DNA of 64,000 nt from Pseudomonas capeferrum (GTDB lineage: Bacteria; Pseudomonadota; Gammaproteobacteria; Pseudomonadales; Pseudomonadaceae), in NCBI RefSeq assembly GCF_013523055.1, contig NZ_JAAMQM010000021.1, positions 62,001 to 126,000 of the forward strand. Direction: 5' to 3'. The position numbers and the translations under genes are program-made. Below, piece by piece: positions 43,382 through 52,809 of this stretch. Within the stretch, counting starts at the first letter, position 1. Each line of letters starts with the position of its first letter. Below the pieces are notes generated by a model that was not told the origin of the DNA, did no database searches, and was given only the letters and a program-made list of their open reading frames with translations.

Positions 43382-43459
43382 AAGAAGTCTGGAAAGGTCT
43401 CTGGTTCTCGTAGCGTCGAGCGACAGGCTGCGGTAGCGCTAGACCCGCCTTGGCGTTAT

Positions 43460-43484
43460 GGAGACCCTGCCGCGCAGGGCCTCC
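43460..43484 (-). terminator. Hairpin downstream of the PQQ dehydrogenase gene
   Basis: GGAG-A-CCCTGC and GCAGGG-C-CTCC pair with one mismatch around CGC, eight bases past the stop on the minus strand. Position fits a terminator; no T-run is present. Confidence 0.5.
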
Positions 43485-43491
43485 TCTTGGC

Positions 43492-45849
43492 TTATTTCAA
43501 TTTGAAGGCGATGACGCTGTCGCCCAATGTCGTTCCCAATGAACCATGGCCACCGGCAGAAATGACAATATACTGGCTGCCATCCTCACCCAAATAGGTC
43601 GACGGAGTCGCTTGTCCACCGGCAGGAAGTTCATATTGCCACAGCTGTTCCCCGGTGTTGACGTCATAGGCCCGGATGAAGTTGTCGGCAGTCGCTCCAT
43701 GGAACACGAGGCCTCCTGCTGTCAGGAGCGGGCCGCCATGAGCGACCATGCCCATTGGGAAACCGACAGGAAACGGCATAGGCAGGAAAGAAGTCTTCAA
43801 GTTCTTGCTCGTACCGATGCGTCGCATCCACTGTGTCTTACCGGTCAGCAGGTCAACGCCTACCATGCGTCCCCATGGTGGCGCGAGGCAAGGAATGCCG
43901 AGGCTGGATGCAAATTGCTGGATATGGATGGCGTAATCGCCTTCGAAGTTTTCGTTCCAGTAGGGCGTGTCTTCCTTGGTGAACAGGCGCTTGAGCTGAG
44001 TGTCGGCCTCGCGCTTGATCAGGGTGTACTGGTAGGCCAGGCGAACCGGCGCACCTACGGCAATCTGGCGCTCGGGATCGACTGCGATCGAACCCCAGTT
44101 GAAGGAGCCTATGTTGCCAGGGAAAATAAGGGAGCCTTTTTCACTGGACGGGGTCCATGGATCACCCGTGTAATTCAACTTGTTATAGGCGATTCGGCAA
44201 GCCATCTGATCGAAAGGGGTCAGGCCCCACATGGCGCTTTCTTTCAGTGTCTGCGGAATGAAGTTGAGACGGGAAACCGGCTGGGTTTTCGCGAATCGTT
44301 CACCCGGTACGCCCCCCTTGTCAGAAACGTTCACCTGATCCACAGGTACGATAGGCTCGCCCGTCAGGCGATTGAGCACGAAGATGTTGCCTACCTTCGT
44401 CGGCAGAAGAATCGCCGGCTGCTGCTGCCCTTGCGGACCGAGATCCATGATCGAAGGTTGCGACGGGTTATCTCGGTCCCAGAGATCGTTATTGGAGGTC
44501 TGGAACTCCCATTTCAAAGCCCCAGTCGTGAGGTCCAATGCGACCAGCGCATCGCGGAACCGCTCGACGTTGCTGCCTTCGGTGCGTTGCAGCCCCAGTT
44601 CATCAGGAGAGGCATTGCCAAAGGGCACGTAGACCAGGTTGTTCTTGAGATCAGCGCTGAGGGTGCCCCAAGCGACGGGGGTATCTTGCTGATACTGGCC
44701 AGCCGGGTCTATGGGAGCCGTTTGATCAGGAGTGGCAGGATCAAAGTTCCAGACCAGCTCACCGGTGATGACGTTGTAGGCACGAATCACGCCGGGCGGG
44801 TTGCCGCTGTGATAGCCGTTATCCATCACCGAGCCGCCGACCACCACCAGGTTGCCAGCTACGAGGGGAGCCGCCGTCTGCATCAGTGCATGCGGTCGAA
44901 TCGGCCCCATGTTAGCGGTTAGATCGACCACACCGTCCTGGCCGAAATCGGCGCAACGCTGGCCACTGTCGGCATCGAGGGCGATCAGCTTGGAATTTGC
45001 GGTTGCGGTGATAATACGCTTTTGGCATTGGCCGGCAGACGCAGACGCTTCATTGCTGGCCGCCGAATAATAACTGACGCCGCGGCAGGTCTGATGTTGC
45101 TGCAGGTACGAGCGCTCTTTTTCCGGCTCGAATTTCCACTTCAACTTGCCCGACACTGGGTCAAGGGCATGAACTTCATTGTGTGCAGTGCACAGATAGA
45201 GAAGGTTGTTGACCTTGAGCGGCGTGGCCTCGAAAGTGTATTCGCTGGCGTCTTTATCCGAATCCCGAAGATCACCGGTGTGATATTCCCAGGCAACCTC
45301 CAGATCCTCGACGTTCTTGGCGTTTACCTTGTCCAGTTTCGAGTACCGCTGTCCTTCATTGGTGCCACCATAGGCAACCCAGTCATCGGACGGCGCATCG
45401 CTCTTTTGGCTGGTCGCGGCATTAGGCATAACCCCTTCCTGCGGGTACGGGTCATAAAACATAACCCCGATCACCAACGCGAGCATGACCGCTACCGTCC
45501 CACCCAAGACCGGATGGAAGGACTTGCTCTCGCCCGCGTACAACGAGCGCGTCACCCACGGCAGCGCCAGCCAGAGGCCAATCAGCGCGAAGATATTGCC
45601 GCGCGGGATCCACTGCCACTTGTCGAATCCTACCTCCCATATGATCCATATCAATATGGCCCACATGACGGCCGCATAGAATATCAACGCTACTCGTTTG
45701 CGAGCCCAGAGCAGCGCGGCGGTCAGCAGCAGGGAGACGGCAATGAGGGCATAGGCTGGCGAGCCGCCAGCAGCAACGAGCTGCCCTCCCATATATAAGG
45801 TTGCAAACCCTATAAGCGCCAGGACTATGGCAGTAATTCTAAGTATCAT
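43492..45849 (-). CDS. quiA: Membrane-bound PQQ-dependent quinate/shikimate-type dehydrogenase
   Basis: 785 residues. Five N-terminal helices (residues 1-140: MILRITAIVLALIGFATLYMGGQLVAAGG onward) anchor a periplasmic eight-blade quinoprotein propeller: DWVAYGGTNEGQRYSKLDKVNAKNVEDLEVAWEYHTGD, QTCRGVSYYSA, IVTGELVWNFDPATPDQTAP-like and WQYELPAGGQATPSTYLGEDGSQYIVISAGGHG. The layout is shared by glucose (Gcd) and quinate/shikimate (QuiA) dehydrogenases. I favour QuiA because of the OprB porin directly upstream, as in known quinate loci; glucose dehydrogenase cannot be excluded. It passes electrons to ubiquinone. No pqq genes are here. Confidence 0.85.
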   Translation of the reverse strand: MILRITAIVLALIGFATLYMGGQLVAAGGSPAYALIAVSLLLTAALLWARKRVALIFYAAVMWAILIWIIWEVGFDKWQWIPRGNIFALIGLWLALPWVTRSLYAGESKSFHPVLGGTVAVMLALVIGVMFYDPYPQEGVMPNAATSQKSDAPSDDWVAYGGTNEGQRYSKLDKVNAKNVEDLEVAWEYHTGDLRDSDKDASEYTFEATPLKVNNLLYLCTAHNEVHALDPVSGKLKWKFEPEKERSYLQQHQTCRGVSYYSAASNEASASAGQCQKRIITATANSKLIALDADSGQRCADFGQDGVVDLTANMGPIRPHALMQTAAPLVAGNLVVVGGSVMDNGYHSGNPPGVIRAYNVITGELVWNFDPATPDQTAPIDPAGQYQQDTPVAWGTLSADLKNNLVYVPFGNASPDELGLQRTEGSNVERFRDALVALDLTTGALKWEFQTSNNDLWDRDNPSQPSIMDLGPQGQQQPAILLPTKVGNIFVLNRLTGEPIVPVDQVNVSDKGGVPGERFAKTQPVSRLNFIPQTLKESAMWGLTPFDQMACRIAYNKLNYTGDPWTPSSEKGSLIFPGNIGSFNWGSIAVDPERQIAVGAPVRLAYQYTLIKREADTQLKRLFTKEDTPYWNENFEGDYAIHIQQFASSLGIPCLAPPWGRMVGVDLLTGKTQWMRRIGTSKNLKTSFLPMPFPVGFPMGMVAHGGPLLTAGGLVFHGATADNFIRAYDVNTGEQLWQYELPAGGQATPSTYLGEDGSQYIVISAGGHGSLGTTLGDSVIAFKLK

Positions 45850-45911
45850 AATTCACCTATTTTGAGGTCCAGGGTGTTACTACAACATGTCCACACTGTT
45901 GGCCGTTGCAA

Positions 45912-47258
45912 TCAGAATACGGTGTTGACGGTCAAGCCCACCACTGTCGCATTGTCCACTTCATAGACACCGCCGGGATTTGCAAGATATTGAATATTGG
46001 GACGTATCATCAGCCATGGCGTCAATTTGAAGTCATAATGAATCTCCGCCGCATATTCCGCGCGCTGGACGGGTTGAAAGGCGCGATCGTCATAATCGAC
46101 CAGGCCGTTGAGCTCATTATGCAGTCGCTGGTTTTTCGACAGTGCCGGGTTGACGTGTAACTCACTGAAGCCGATTGCGACGGCATCCTGTGGACGAGCG
46201 TCGAAGGGGCCTGCATAAATTGCGCCCACCTGCGCTTGCCAATCCAGCGTGCTGCTGCGCTTGTCGTATTGCGCCCAATGCGCAAACACGCTCAAGCCGC
46301 GTTTGACATCGCCATCGACTGTGGTGATCTGTTGGCGAGCGTAGGCATACATGCCATATCGTCCATCAAGGCGATCGGGCGAATTGCCGGAAGCCTGCGC
46401 GACATTACCGTTGCGGTCTTCCAGGACATCATTGGCCGTCGCGCTGTTCCAGTAACCGCCCACCATGTACTTGCCAGGCATGCCAGCCTCGCCCACGGCC
46501 GGCGTCCAGCCAAGCTCCGTGATGTAGGTAGTTCCTTCCCGGCCCGAGGTATTGAGCTTGAAGCCATTGTTGCTCTCCAGCAGGCTCGGGTTGTATTCGT
46601 AGACTCCCACTTGACCGTAGACTTCGGGGGTGAAGTTGACCTTGATACGCCCACCCCACTGGCTAACAGGCGAGTTGTACCAAACGGTCGAGGCATGGCC
46701 TACGAGACCGCCGCACAAAGAGTTGTTCTGGAAGACGCAACCGGTCGAGTCGAAATCGCTGCCCAACGGCAGTCGACCTACTTTGATATCGAGCACGTCG
46801 TCAAAGAATTTTTGCTGGTAGGCTAGCGTCGTCAAGCGCCAAGTTTGACCACGGCCGTAATTTTCCTGCACCGAAGATGCAATCGTCCCCGTGCGGGGAT
46901 CCGTCAGGCGATCATTGGTGATGTCACGACCACTGCGCTCGGTGATCAACAATTGCAAATTTGCCTTGCGCCACCCCAGGATCTTCTCAAGATCGAAAGC
47001 GCCACCCAGATTGAACTGGTCGGTATAGCGCGCAGTATGGTCGTGATCGTATCCTCCCGACAGGTTCGCAGCGCTCTCCGACTGATAGCTGAATTGAAAG
47101 TCATAGCCTTTCTCGAGCAGCTCAGTGCGCACACCCCCCCAATCACCTGTCATCCAGCGGGAATGGGGTGAGAAAAATTCTGCGTGAGCAGGCAGCGCCA
47201 CAGCTACTGCAAACCCGCACACCGTGGTGTACGCCACTTTCTTGGTTTTCATGTTCAA
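45912..47258 (-). CDS. OprB-family carbohydrate-selective porin
   Basis: 448 residues with a signal peptide (MNMKTKKVAYTTVCGFAVAVALPAHA). FFSPHSRWMTGDWGGVRTELLEKGYDFQFSYQSESAANLSGG is the N-terminal OprB signature, and the C-terminus ends in a Phe-terminated strand (NATVVGLTVNTVF). It lies 62 bases upstream of the PQQ dehydrogenase, on the same strand, and likely supplies quinate, shikimate or a sugar to it (QuiX-like arrangement). Confidence 0.93.
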   Translation of the reverse strand: MNMKTKKVAYTTVCGFAVAVALPAHAEFFSPHSRWMTGDWGGVRTELLEKGYDFQFSYQSESAANLSGGYDHDHTARYTDQFNLGGAFDLEKILGWRKANLQLLITERSGRDITNDRLTDPRTGTIASSVQENYGRGQTWRLTTLAYQQKFFDDVLDIKVGRLPLGSDFDSTGCVFQNNSLCGGLVGHASTVWYNSPVSQWGGRIKVNFTPEVYGQVGVYEYNPSLLESNNGFKLNTSGREGTTYITELGWTPAVGEAGMPGKYMVGGYWNSATANDVLEDRNGNVAQASGNSPDRLDGRYGMYAYARQQITTVDGDVKRGLSVFAHWAQYDKRSSTLDWQAQVGAIYAGPFDARPQDAVAIGFSELHVNPALSKNQRLHNELNGLVDYDDRAFQPVQRAEYAAEIHYDFKLTPWLMIRPNIQYLANPGGVYEVDNATVVGLTVNTVF

Positions 47259-47264
47259 TACCTA

Positions 47265-47283
47265 AGTTTGTTGAAAACAAACT
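47265..47283 (-). promoter_or_regulatory. Inverted repeat in the oprB leader
   Basis: Perfect 8-bp arms AGTTTGTT / AACAAACT with a 3-base spacer end seven bases before the oprB start codon, abutting the likely ribosome site (AGG). It could be an operator or an mRNA hairpin controlling translation. Confidence 0.4.
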
Positions 47284-47469
47284 CTTAGCCAGCTAACAGT
47301 TAGGGTGCTACCTGGTAAGTATATAGTTCCTTGCCCTGGATGGGCACCTTTTGTTACACCTGCCGTGATTGCTATTGACGGTCTCCGGCTGTTTCAGCCC
47401 TGGCGTATGAGGCGGGGCGGGCAGCACAGTTGCATCGAGCAGGCCGCCGTTTTTCAGGCCCGTCCTAGC

Positions 47470-47811
47470 TCATTGGGCCGGTCGAGTCTTGCTTGGCGCG
47501 GGAGAGCCGCCAGGGGCAGTGCTAGATCCGTCGCCACTTGACCCACCTTCGGCGGAGTCGTGATTATCTGTGCCGACAGGCGAATCGTCTGCAGAAGGGT
47601 CCGTCGTACTGCCGTTCGCATCCTTTTCGGAGCTCGTCCCTGGGGGAAGTGCCGATTCGTTGCCAGGATTGGTACCGACCCCAGTGCCCGTGGCATTTGG
47701 CGCAGACGTATTACTGCCAGGATCGGTGTTGGCCGAATCAGAGAATGCCGATAAAGGGGCATTCATAAGCAGTCCTGCGCAAGCCAGGGTTATTAGATGT
47801 TTTTTGTTCAT
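47470..47811 (-). CDS. Small exported low-complexity Ser/Thr/Gly/Asp-rich protein
   Basis: 113 residues from ATG 47811, preceded by GGAGG. A signal peptide (MNKKHLITLACAGLLMNAPLSAFS) is followed by a disordered acidic tail rich in Ser, Thr, Gly, Asp and Pro (SDSANTDPGSNTSAPNATG and similar). No known domain. Such secreted tails occur in many pseudomonads without known function. Confidence 0.75.
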   Translation of the reverse strand: MNKKHLITLACAGLLMNAPLSAFSDSANTDPGSNTSAPNATGTGVGTNPGNESALPPGTSSEKDANGSTTDPSADDSPVGTDNHDSAEGGSSGDGSSTAPGGSPAPSKTRPAQ

Positions 47812-47851
47812 GGTCTGCCTCCAAGGGTTGTCAACAGTGGACGGCTGAGCG

Positions 47852-48534
47852 CTACAGTAGTCCTGCGGACGCGACAAACGGTAACTTGGTTTTGTACGAA
47901 AAGTATTGCCGCACGCAACGCAGCGTGCAGGCGAGCGCAAGTATGGCAGCGAAACTTCTAGCCAGCTTGTCGTAGTGGGTACCGATTCGAAGGTTCTCTT
48001 TCAGCCAGCCCAACATTCGCTCAATGATGTCGCGCTGTCGGTACTTCGGCCGATCAAACAATCGAGGTAGGCCGCGAAGCATGAAGCGCAATGGCACGCC
48101 GTTGGCATCGCAAATCATGTGGACCTTGGTGGTCAGGCCGCCTCGGCTGCGCCCCAGGGCATGACCTAGCGGTTCTTTTCTTCAGACCTCTTTTCCGCGG
48201 CGCCTGAAGAGGCCCGGGTTTCACGTCTCGCGGTGGAGTCGATCATCCAGGTGTCCAGATCGACCAGCCCCTCCTGATTCAATCGGATGTGGAGACGTTC
48301 CAGCACCTGATCAAACGTGCCGTCGTCGCGCCAGTCACGGAAACGCTGATAAACCGTGGACCAAAGGCCAAGGTGTTCCGGCAGATCATGCCAGGCAGCG
48401 CCGGAACACAGAATCGACAAGATGCCATGCAGTAACAGCCGGTCATCACTACCTGGACGATCCATTTTCTGCTCTGGAGAAACCAGACCCCTGATGAGCT
48501 GATACGTTGTGTTAGATACCGGTCCAGCCTCCAC
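47852..48534 (-). pseudogene. IS5-family (IS427-like) transposase, two-frame and internally deleted
   Basis: The first part (48534-48166) reads LIRGLVSPEQK then LLLHGILSILCSGAAWHDLPEHLGLWSTVYQRFRDW and DTWMIDSTARRETRA. It shifts frame at an A-rich GAAGAAAAG stretch into LGHALGRSRGGLTTKVHMICDANGVPLRFML (from 48168 down to 47852). The frameshift is normal for the group, but then GLPRLFDRPKYRQRDIIERMLGWLKENLR follows at once: roughly 55 residues, including the second catalytic Asp, are missing. A shorter deletion affects the N-terminus. It cannot transpose itself. Its left edge overlaps the outer-membrane efflux gene's stop. Confidence 0.85.
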
Positions 48535-49897
48535 CCAATGCTTGGTACAGCGAAACCACGTTGTTCAGTTGGCTTTCTCTGACTTGGATAGCGGTCAACT
48601 CGGTATTGAACAGATTACGTTGAGCGTCCAGGACTTCCAGATAAGAAGAATAGCCGCCTTGATAGCGGTCCAAGGCGATGTCCAGTGAGCGCCGGAGCGT
48701 TTGGATTCTGCTGCGTGTGCGTTCGATCTGCTCTTCGAAACGCTTGACACCCGACAAAGAGTTTTCTACTTCACCAAATGCCCGGAGTGCAACGGCGCGA
48801 TAGTTGTAGGCAGCTTGGTCACGTTGCGCCGTGGCGACGCCAACCTGTGCTTCAAGTCTACCGCCACTGTAGAGCGGCGCGAGCACGCTCGCCCCGAGAT
48901 CCCATACCTTGACTGGGTCGAAATTGAGCGAGTTGACATAGAGCCCGCCGATGCCCCCCGACAGTTGCACCTGAGGCAGGTACTCGTCGCGACGTGCCTC
49001 CAGACTCAGATCCGAGGCCGCCAGCAGAAGCTCCGCTTGCTGGATATCGGGGCGGCGCCGCAGCAACTCGGCAGGGAGCGCTCCGGGTACTCGTGGCGGT
49101 GTGATTTGCTGGAATTGGCGGCCACGCGATACATAACCTGGCAGGGTTCCTGCGAGCAGGCTGATGGCATTTTCCTGCTGACGGATCGTTTGTTCCAGTT
49201 CCGGAATCATCTGTTGGGCGGACTCATACTCGGATTGCGCCTGGGTCAGTTCCAACTGTGAGGTATAGCCCTCGTTTGCGCGGTCCTGCGCTACGATCAG
49301 CGCATCGCGTCGCGAGGCGGCGGTATCGCGGGTGACCTTGAGCTGCGTGTCTAGCGACAACAAGGTAATGTAGGCGCGTGCAACTGTGCTTGCGACTGAC
49401 AGATGAATATTGTCCAAGTCTGTCCGGCTCGCCTGGTACTGCAACTGCGCCGCCTGGTCGAGGTTGCGCAGCCGCCCCCACAAATCCAATTCGTAGGCCA
49501 TCTGAATTTGGGGTTGCACCGATTGGCTGTGGGCAATGCCGACCGGACCAAGGTTGCGTGTCGTCTGCGCACCCAGCGAGCCGTTAAGCGTAGGTAACAG
49601 CGCTGAATGGGTCAGGCCGGTCTGCTGGCGAGCTTCTTCGACCCTTGCGATTGACGTCAGAATATCGGTGTTATGCGTCATGGCCGCACCGACCAAATCA
49701 TTCAGGACAGGGTCGTTGAAGGCTTGCCACCAAGACGCGGAGATCGGCCCCGGCACCTCGGTTTGCCCACGCCATTGCGAAGGCGGAAAAACCTTGGATT
49801 CCACAGGCATGGGTGCCTTGGCTGGCATGCAACCTGCCAATGTGGCCAATGCTATGAACCAAAGGCACCGCAACGTGCAGCAGGTTGATCGACTCAT
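48512..49897 (-). CDS. Outer-membrane efflux lipoprotein (NodT/OprM family)
   Basis: 461 residues. The lipobox LATLAGC is at residues 17-23. Paired TolC-like repeats follow: GPISASWWQAFNDPVLNDLVGAAMTHNTDI, LLPTLNGSLGAQTTRN, YELDLWGRLRNLDQAAQLQYQASRTDL, then LPAELLRRRPDIQQAELLLAASDLSLEARRDEYLPQVQLSGGIG and LSGVKRFEEQIERT. It ends in SLYQALGGGW, the usual C-terminus. The start overlaps the adaptor gene's stop by ATGA. Outer-membrane duct of the tripartite pump. Confidence 0.94.
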   Translation of the reverse strand: MSRSTCCTLRCLWFIALATLAGCMPAKAPMPVESKVFPPSQWRGQTEVPGPISASWWQAFNDPVLNDLVGAAMTHNTDILTSIARVEEARQQTGLTHSALLPTLNGSLGAQTTRNLGPVGIAHSQSVQPQIQMAYELDLWGRLRNLDQAAQLQYQASRTDLDNIHLSVASTVARAYITLLSLDTQLKVTRDTAASRRDALIVAQDRANEGYTSQLELTQAQSEYESAQQMIPELEQTIRQQENAISLLAGTLPGYVSRGRQFQQITPPRVPGALPAELLRRRPDIQQAELLLAASDLSLEARRDEYLPQVQLSGGIGGLYVNSLNFDPVKVWDLGASVLAPLYSGGRLEAQVGVATAQRDQAAYNYRAVALRAFGEVENSLSGVKRFEEQIERTRSRIQTLRRSLDIALDRYQGGYSSYLEVLDAQRNLFNTELTAIQVRESQLNNVVSLYQALGGGWTGI

Positions 49898-51054
49898 GGC
49901 GCGCTACGCTCGTCGCCCGGCCCGGCGGTATCGACATGCGTCACCACCGACATACCTGGTCGCAGCCGTCGGAGATCAGGCTGATCGGCGTCCAAGGCAA
50001 TTCTCACGGGAATACGCTGTGCGACTTTGGTGAAGTTGCCAGTGGCATTATCGGGACGCAAAACACTGAATTCTGAACCTGTGGCCGGCGCGAAACGCTC
50101 GACCCGTCCAGTGAGTCGCATACCGTCCAGAGCATCGACGTCAAGGGAAACGGTTTGGCCGACCAGCATGGCATGAACCTGGGTTTCTTTGTAATTGGCG
50201 GTCACCCAGACCTGGTCGGGGACCAGGTAAAGCAGTTGCGAGCCGGCACTGACGTATTGCCCAAGACGCACCGATACTTCACTGAGCACCCCATCGCGCG
50301 GGGCCCGAATGCGCGTGTTTTCGAGATCGATCTGCGCCAGGTGCAGGGCTGCCCGTGATTTTCTGACTGCGGCTTGCAGCACGCCTCGGGAAACCTGGGT
50401 TGACTTCAGCGTTTCTTTGGCAATGTCGATCGCGGCTCGGGCTTTCTTTACGTTCGCGTCTGCTGCGCGTGCCGTCGCGCGGATCTGGTCACGTTCGCGG
50501 ATAGATACCGAACCTCGGGAGGCGAGTTCATTGACCCTGGCTTCGTCGGCACGCGCGCGATCAAGCTCTGCCTCGGCCGAAAACAGTTCCGCCTGTCTCG
50601 ACGCGAGGGTGGCCCGGTCCGAGGCTTGAGTTTGCAGGGAGTTTTCCAGGTCCGCCTCGCCCGCGTCCAGGTCCGCCGCCGCTTGTTCGACCCGTTGCTG
50701 GTAAATACGATCGTCAATCTGCAACAATATCTGTCCCTGCTTGACCGTCTCGAAATCACGCACCAACACTTGGGCTACATAACCGTTGACCTGCGGCGCC
50801 ATAACGGTGATTTGTCCGCGAACATAAGCGTTTTCAGTGGTTTCGATGGCACTGTTAAATGGCCAGAATTGCCAGGCATAGAGGATAAGCACAATAGCGG
50901 CGCCAGCCACCACTGCCATCAGCAAGACGGTCCTGCGCCGAGGCTTGATAATCTTCGGCGGGCCCTCAGAGGAGTCGCCGGCATCCGCTACTTCGCCGGA
51001 GGAGGTTGCGGTTGCTGCGGTTTTTTTCGGGTCGCTTGGATCAGTCTGGCTCAT
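49894..51054 (-). CDS. EmrA-like HlyD-family periplasmic adaptor
   Basis: 386 residues. The cytoplasmic N-terminus is acidic and low complexity; one helix (TVLLMAVVAGAAIVLILYAWQFW) follows, then the lipoyl half TTENAYVRGQITVMAPQVNGYVAQVLVRDFETVKQGQILLQID, a long coiled-coil hairpin (residues about 110-235) and the closing half IRAPRDGVLSEVSVRLGQYVSAGSQLLYLVPDQVWVTANYKETQ. Matches EmrA/FarA adaptors of MFS pumps. Four bases separate the MFS gene stop from its start. Confidence 0.94.
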   Translation of the reverse strand: MSQTDPSDPKKTAATATSSGEVADAGDSSEGPPKIIKPRRRTVLLMAVVAGAAIVLILYAWQFWPFNSAIETTENAYVRGQITVMAPQVNGYVAQVLVRDFETVKQGQILLQIDDRIYQQRVEQAAADLDAGEADLENSLQTQASDRATLASRQAELFSAEAELDRARADEARVNELASRGSVSIRERDQIRATARAADANVKKARAAIDIAKETLKSTQVSRGVLQAAVRKSRAALHLAQIDLENTRIRAPRDGVLSEVSVRLGQYVSAGSQLLYLVPDQVWVTANYKETQVHAMLVGQTVSLDVDALDGMRLTGRVERFAPATGSEFSVLRPDNATGNFTKVAQRIPVRIALDADQPDLRRLRPGMSVVTHVDTAGPGDERSAP

Positions 51055-51058
51055 AGGG

Positions 51059-52720
51059 TCACAAGGCTGCGGAAGAAGGAGGGGCGGGTGGCGCGGTCTT
51101 GCGAGCCACGCGAGCGGCTCGCACGGTATGCACCAATGACCAGCACAGGAAGCTGATCGTTAGAATGCCCAGCACCCGAAAGACGTCATTGAACGCTAAT
51201 ACGTTGGCCTCTCGCGTAGCGGCCTGACTTAACTGCGACATGCCCTGAGCATTGCGTAGCGCGGGGTCAGTTTGAGTGCTGGCGTAAATTTGGCCTTGAA
51301 TCTGCAGGCGCTGCGCGACCACCGAATCCGTGGGGTCGATATGTTCGTTAATCTGGCTCGAGTGAAACTTTTCCCGCACCACCTGAAACGAGCCCAAAGC
51401 TGCTGGGCCTGCCAGGCCGCCGATACTTTGAGTCAGAGAAAAAAGTACTGCGAAGCTGACCAGATAACTGGGGCCATTCTTGAGCGCAGCCATGACGCCG
51501 ATAAGCAACAGCGGCCCCATAAACATCCCGGCAGCCACCGACAATAGAAACTGGCTGAAAAACATGTTGTGCGGACGGGTCAGGTTGGTGGCGTCGGCAT
51601 CCATGAAGCTACCTACTGCGACCAGTATGATAGACACCAGAATTTGCGGTATCACCGCTTTCTCGCTGAAGGTCAGCGCGCTGGTGAGGATTCCCGCTAA
51701 CAACCCTGCAAGCATGACTGCATACAAGGGCTGCAGTTGCTCGGCGGCCATGCCCAGGTTCTGCAGCAGGCCAACTGCGCCATAGGTTTGTTCGGAAAGG
51801 ATAAAGCGCAACATCAGGGCGCCCAAGGCAAAGCGTACCGTTTCCAAAGAGGCCAGCCAACGCGTTTGCAGTAACGGATTCTTGCGCGAATACTCGATCA
51901 GGATGGCTACCGTTAGCAATACAACGGCCACGAGCAGCGCATAACCTATCCAGTTTTGGGTGTTCCACCATTGTACGCGGCCTTGGGTCAACACTGCGGC
52001 GAACAAGCCTAGCGCAGGGGCGAGTAGAGCGAAGGTCAGAAAGTCCAATGGCTCGAAAGCCTTGATTCGCTCTCCAGGAGGCAGTTTGAGTACTACCACG
52101 GCGGCCAGGCAGCAAAGCGCCAGACCGGCCTCAAAGACATACAAGCGATGCCACTCGCCCATGTCTAGCAAGGCGGGGGAAATCAACCATGCCAGCGGCG
52201 TGGCCAGCTGAGATATGCCGATTCCAAGGACCAAGCCCTTGCCCATGTCAGCCTTCTTGAAGGCCTGCAGCATATATAAGATAGCCAGCGTGCTGACAGT
52301 GGCTCCTGCGAAACCACTGGCTGCCCTCACAAATACGGCCATGGTGAAGCCATTGACGAACACATGGGCAACCGTCAGTACGGCATAGACAGTCAGCCCG
52401 ATTTCAGCGAAGCGACGCAAGCCATACTGCTGGCGAAATTTGATCAACAGCAGAGCGGTCGACATGTTGACCATCAGATAGGCAGCCGGTAACCAGGCGC
52501 CTTCGGTAGGCGTCAAGCCTAGATACCCTTGAATATTGCCAAGGTTGGCACTGATAAGCGCATTGCCCAACCCGCCAGTGATCCCCAGCAATATGGCGAC
52601 CAGCGCATAGGCTGTTCGCACGAGTGGAGTGTGAGCAGGTGTGGAAGGAGAACCGGGCATGGATGGCCGCTCATGGGCTTCCCATTTGGGCGTCGGTTCA
52701 AGATACTCAGCCAAGCGCAA
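51059..52720 (-). CDS. MFS multidrug efflux pump, EmrB/DHA2 type
   Basis: About 553 residues with 14 membrane segments. GGLGNALISANLGNIQGYLGLTPTEGAWLPAAYLMVNMSTALLLIKFRQQYGLRRFAEIGL covers helices 1-3 with the WxxxAY motif of DHA2 pumps. The first codon is TTG 52720 with GAGA upstream; ATG 52660 (MPGSP) is an alternative. First gene of the pump operon; the TetR-type dyad at 52765 lies 45 bases upstream, and the TetR gene diverges from it. Confidence 0.92.
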   Translation of the reverse strand: MRLAEYLEPTPKWEAHERPSMPGSPSTPAHTPLVRTAYALVAILLGITGGLGNALISANLGNIQGYLGLTPTEGAWLPAAYLMVNMSTALLLIKFRQQYGLRRFAEIGLTVYAVLTVAHVFVNGFTMAVFVRAASGFAGATVSTLAILYMLQAFKKADMGKGLVLGIGISQLATPLAWLISPALLDMGEWHRLYVFEAGLALCCLAAVVVLKLPPGERIKAFEPLDFLTFALLAPALGLFAAVLTQGRVQWWNTQNWIGYALLVAVVLLTVAILIEYSRKNPLLQTRWLASLETVRFALGALMLRFILSEQTYGAVGLLQNLGMAAEQLQPLYAVMLAGLLAGILTSALTFSEKAVIPQILVSIILVAVGSFMDADATNLTRPHNMFFSQFLLSVAAGMFMGPLLLIGVMAALKNGPSYLVSFAVLFSLTQSIGGLAGPAALGSFQVVREKFHSSQINEHIDPTDSVVAQRLQIQGQIYASTQTDPALRNAQGMSQLSQAATREANVLAFNDVFRVLGILTISFLCWSLVHTVRAARVARKTAPPAPPSSAAL

Positions 52721-52764
52721 TGATCTCTATAAAAATTAAGGGTTCAACGGGGTAGCTTGCAGGG

Positions 52765-52786
52765 TACTAGACGATTTAGTCTAGTA
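52765..52786. promoter_or_regulatory. TetR-type operator between the pump operon and its regulator
   Basis: Perfect 8-bp arms TACTAGAC / GTCTAGTA with a 6-base centre, followed by TTAGT. A close relative with the same flank (ATTAGT) occurs at 57896. Its position in the 89-base divergent region fits repression of both genes. Confidence 0.75.
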
Positions 52787-52809
52787 TTAGTTCATTTGCC
52801 GGAGTATAA

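Noticed and set aside
43546..44922. 458-codon plus-strand open frame opposite the PQQ dehydrogenase
   Set aside because: Antisense shadow of a clear quinoprotein; no coherent fold pattern.
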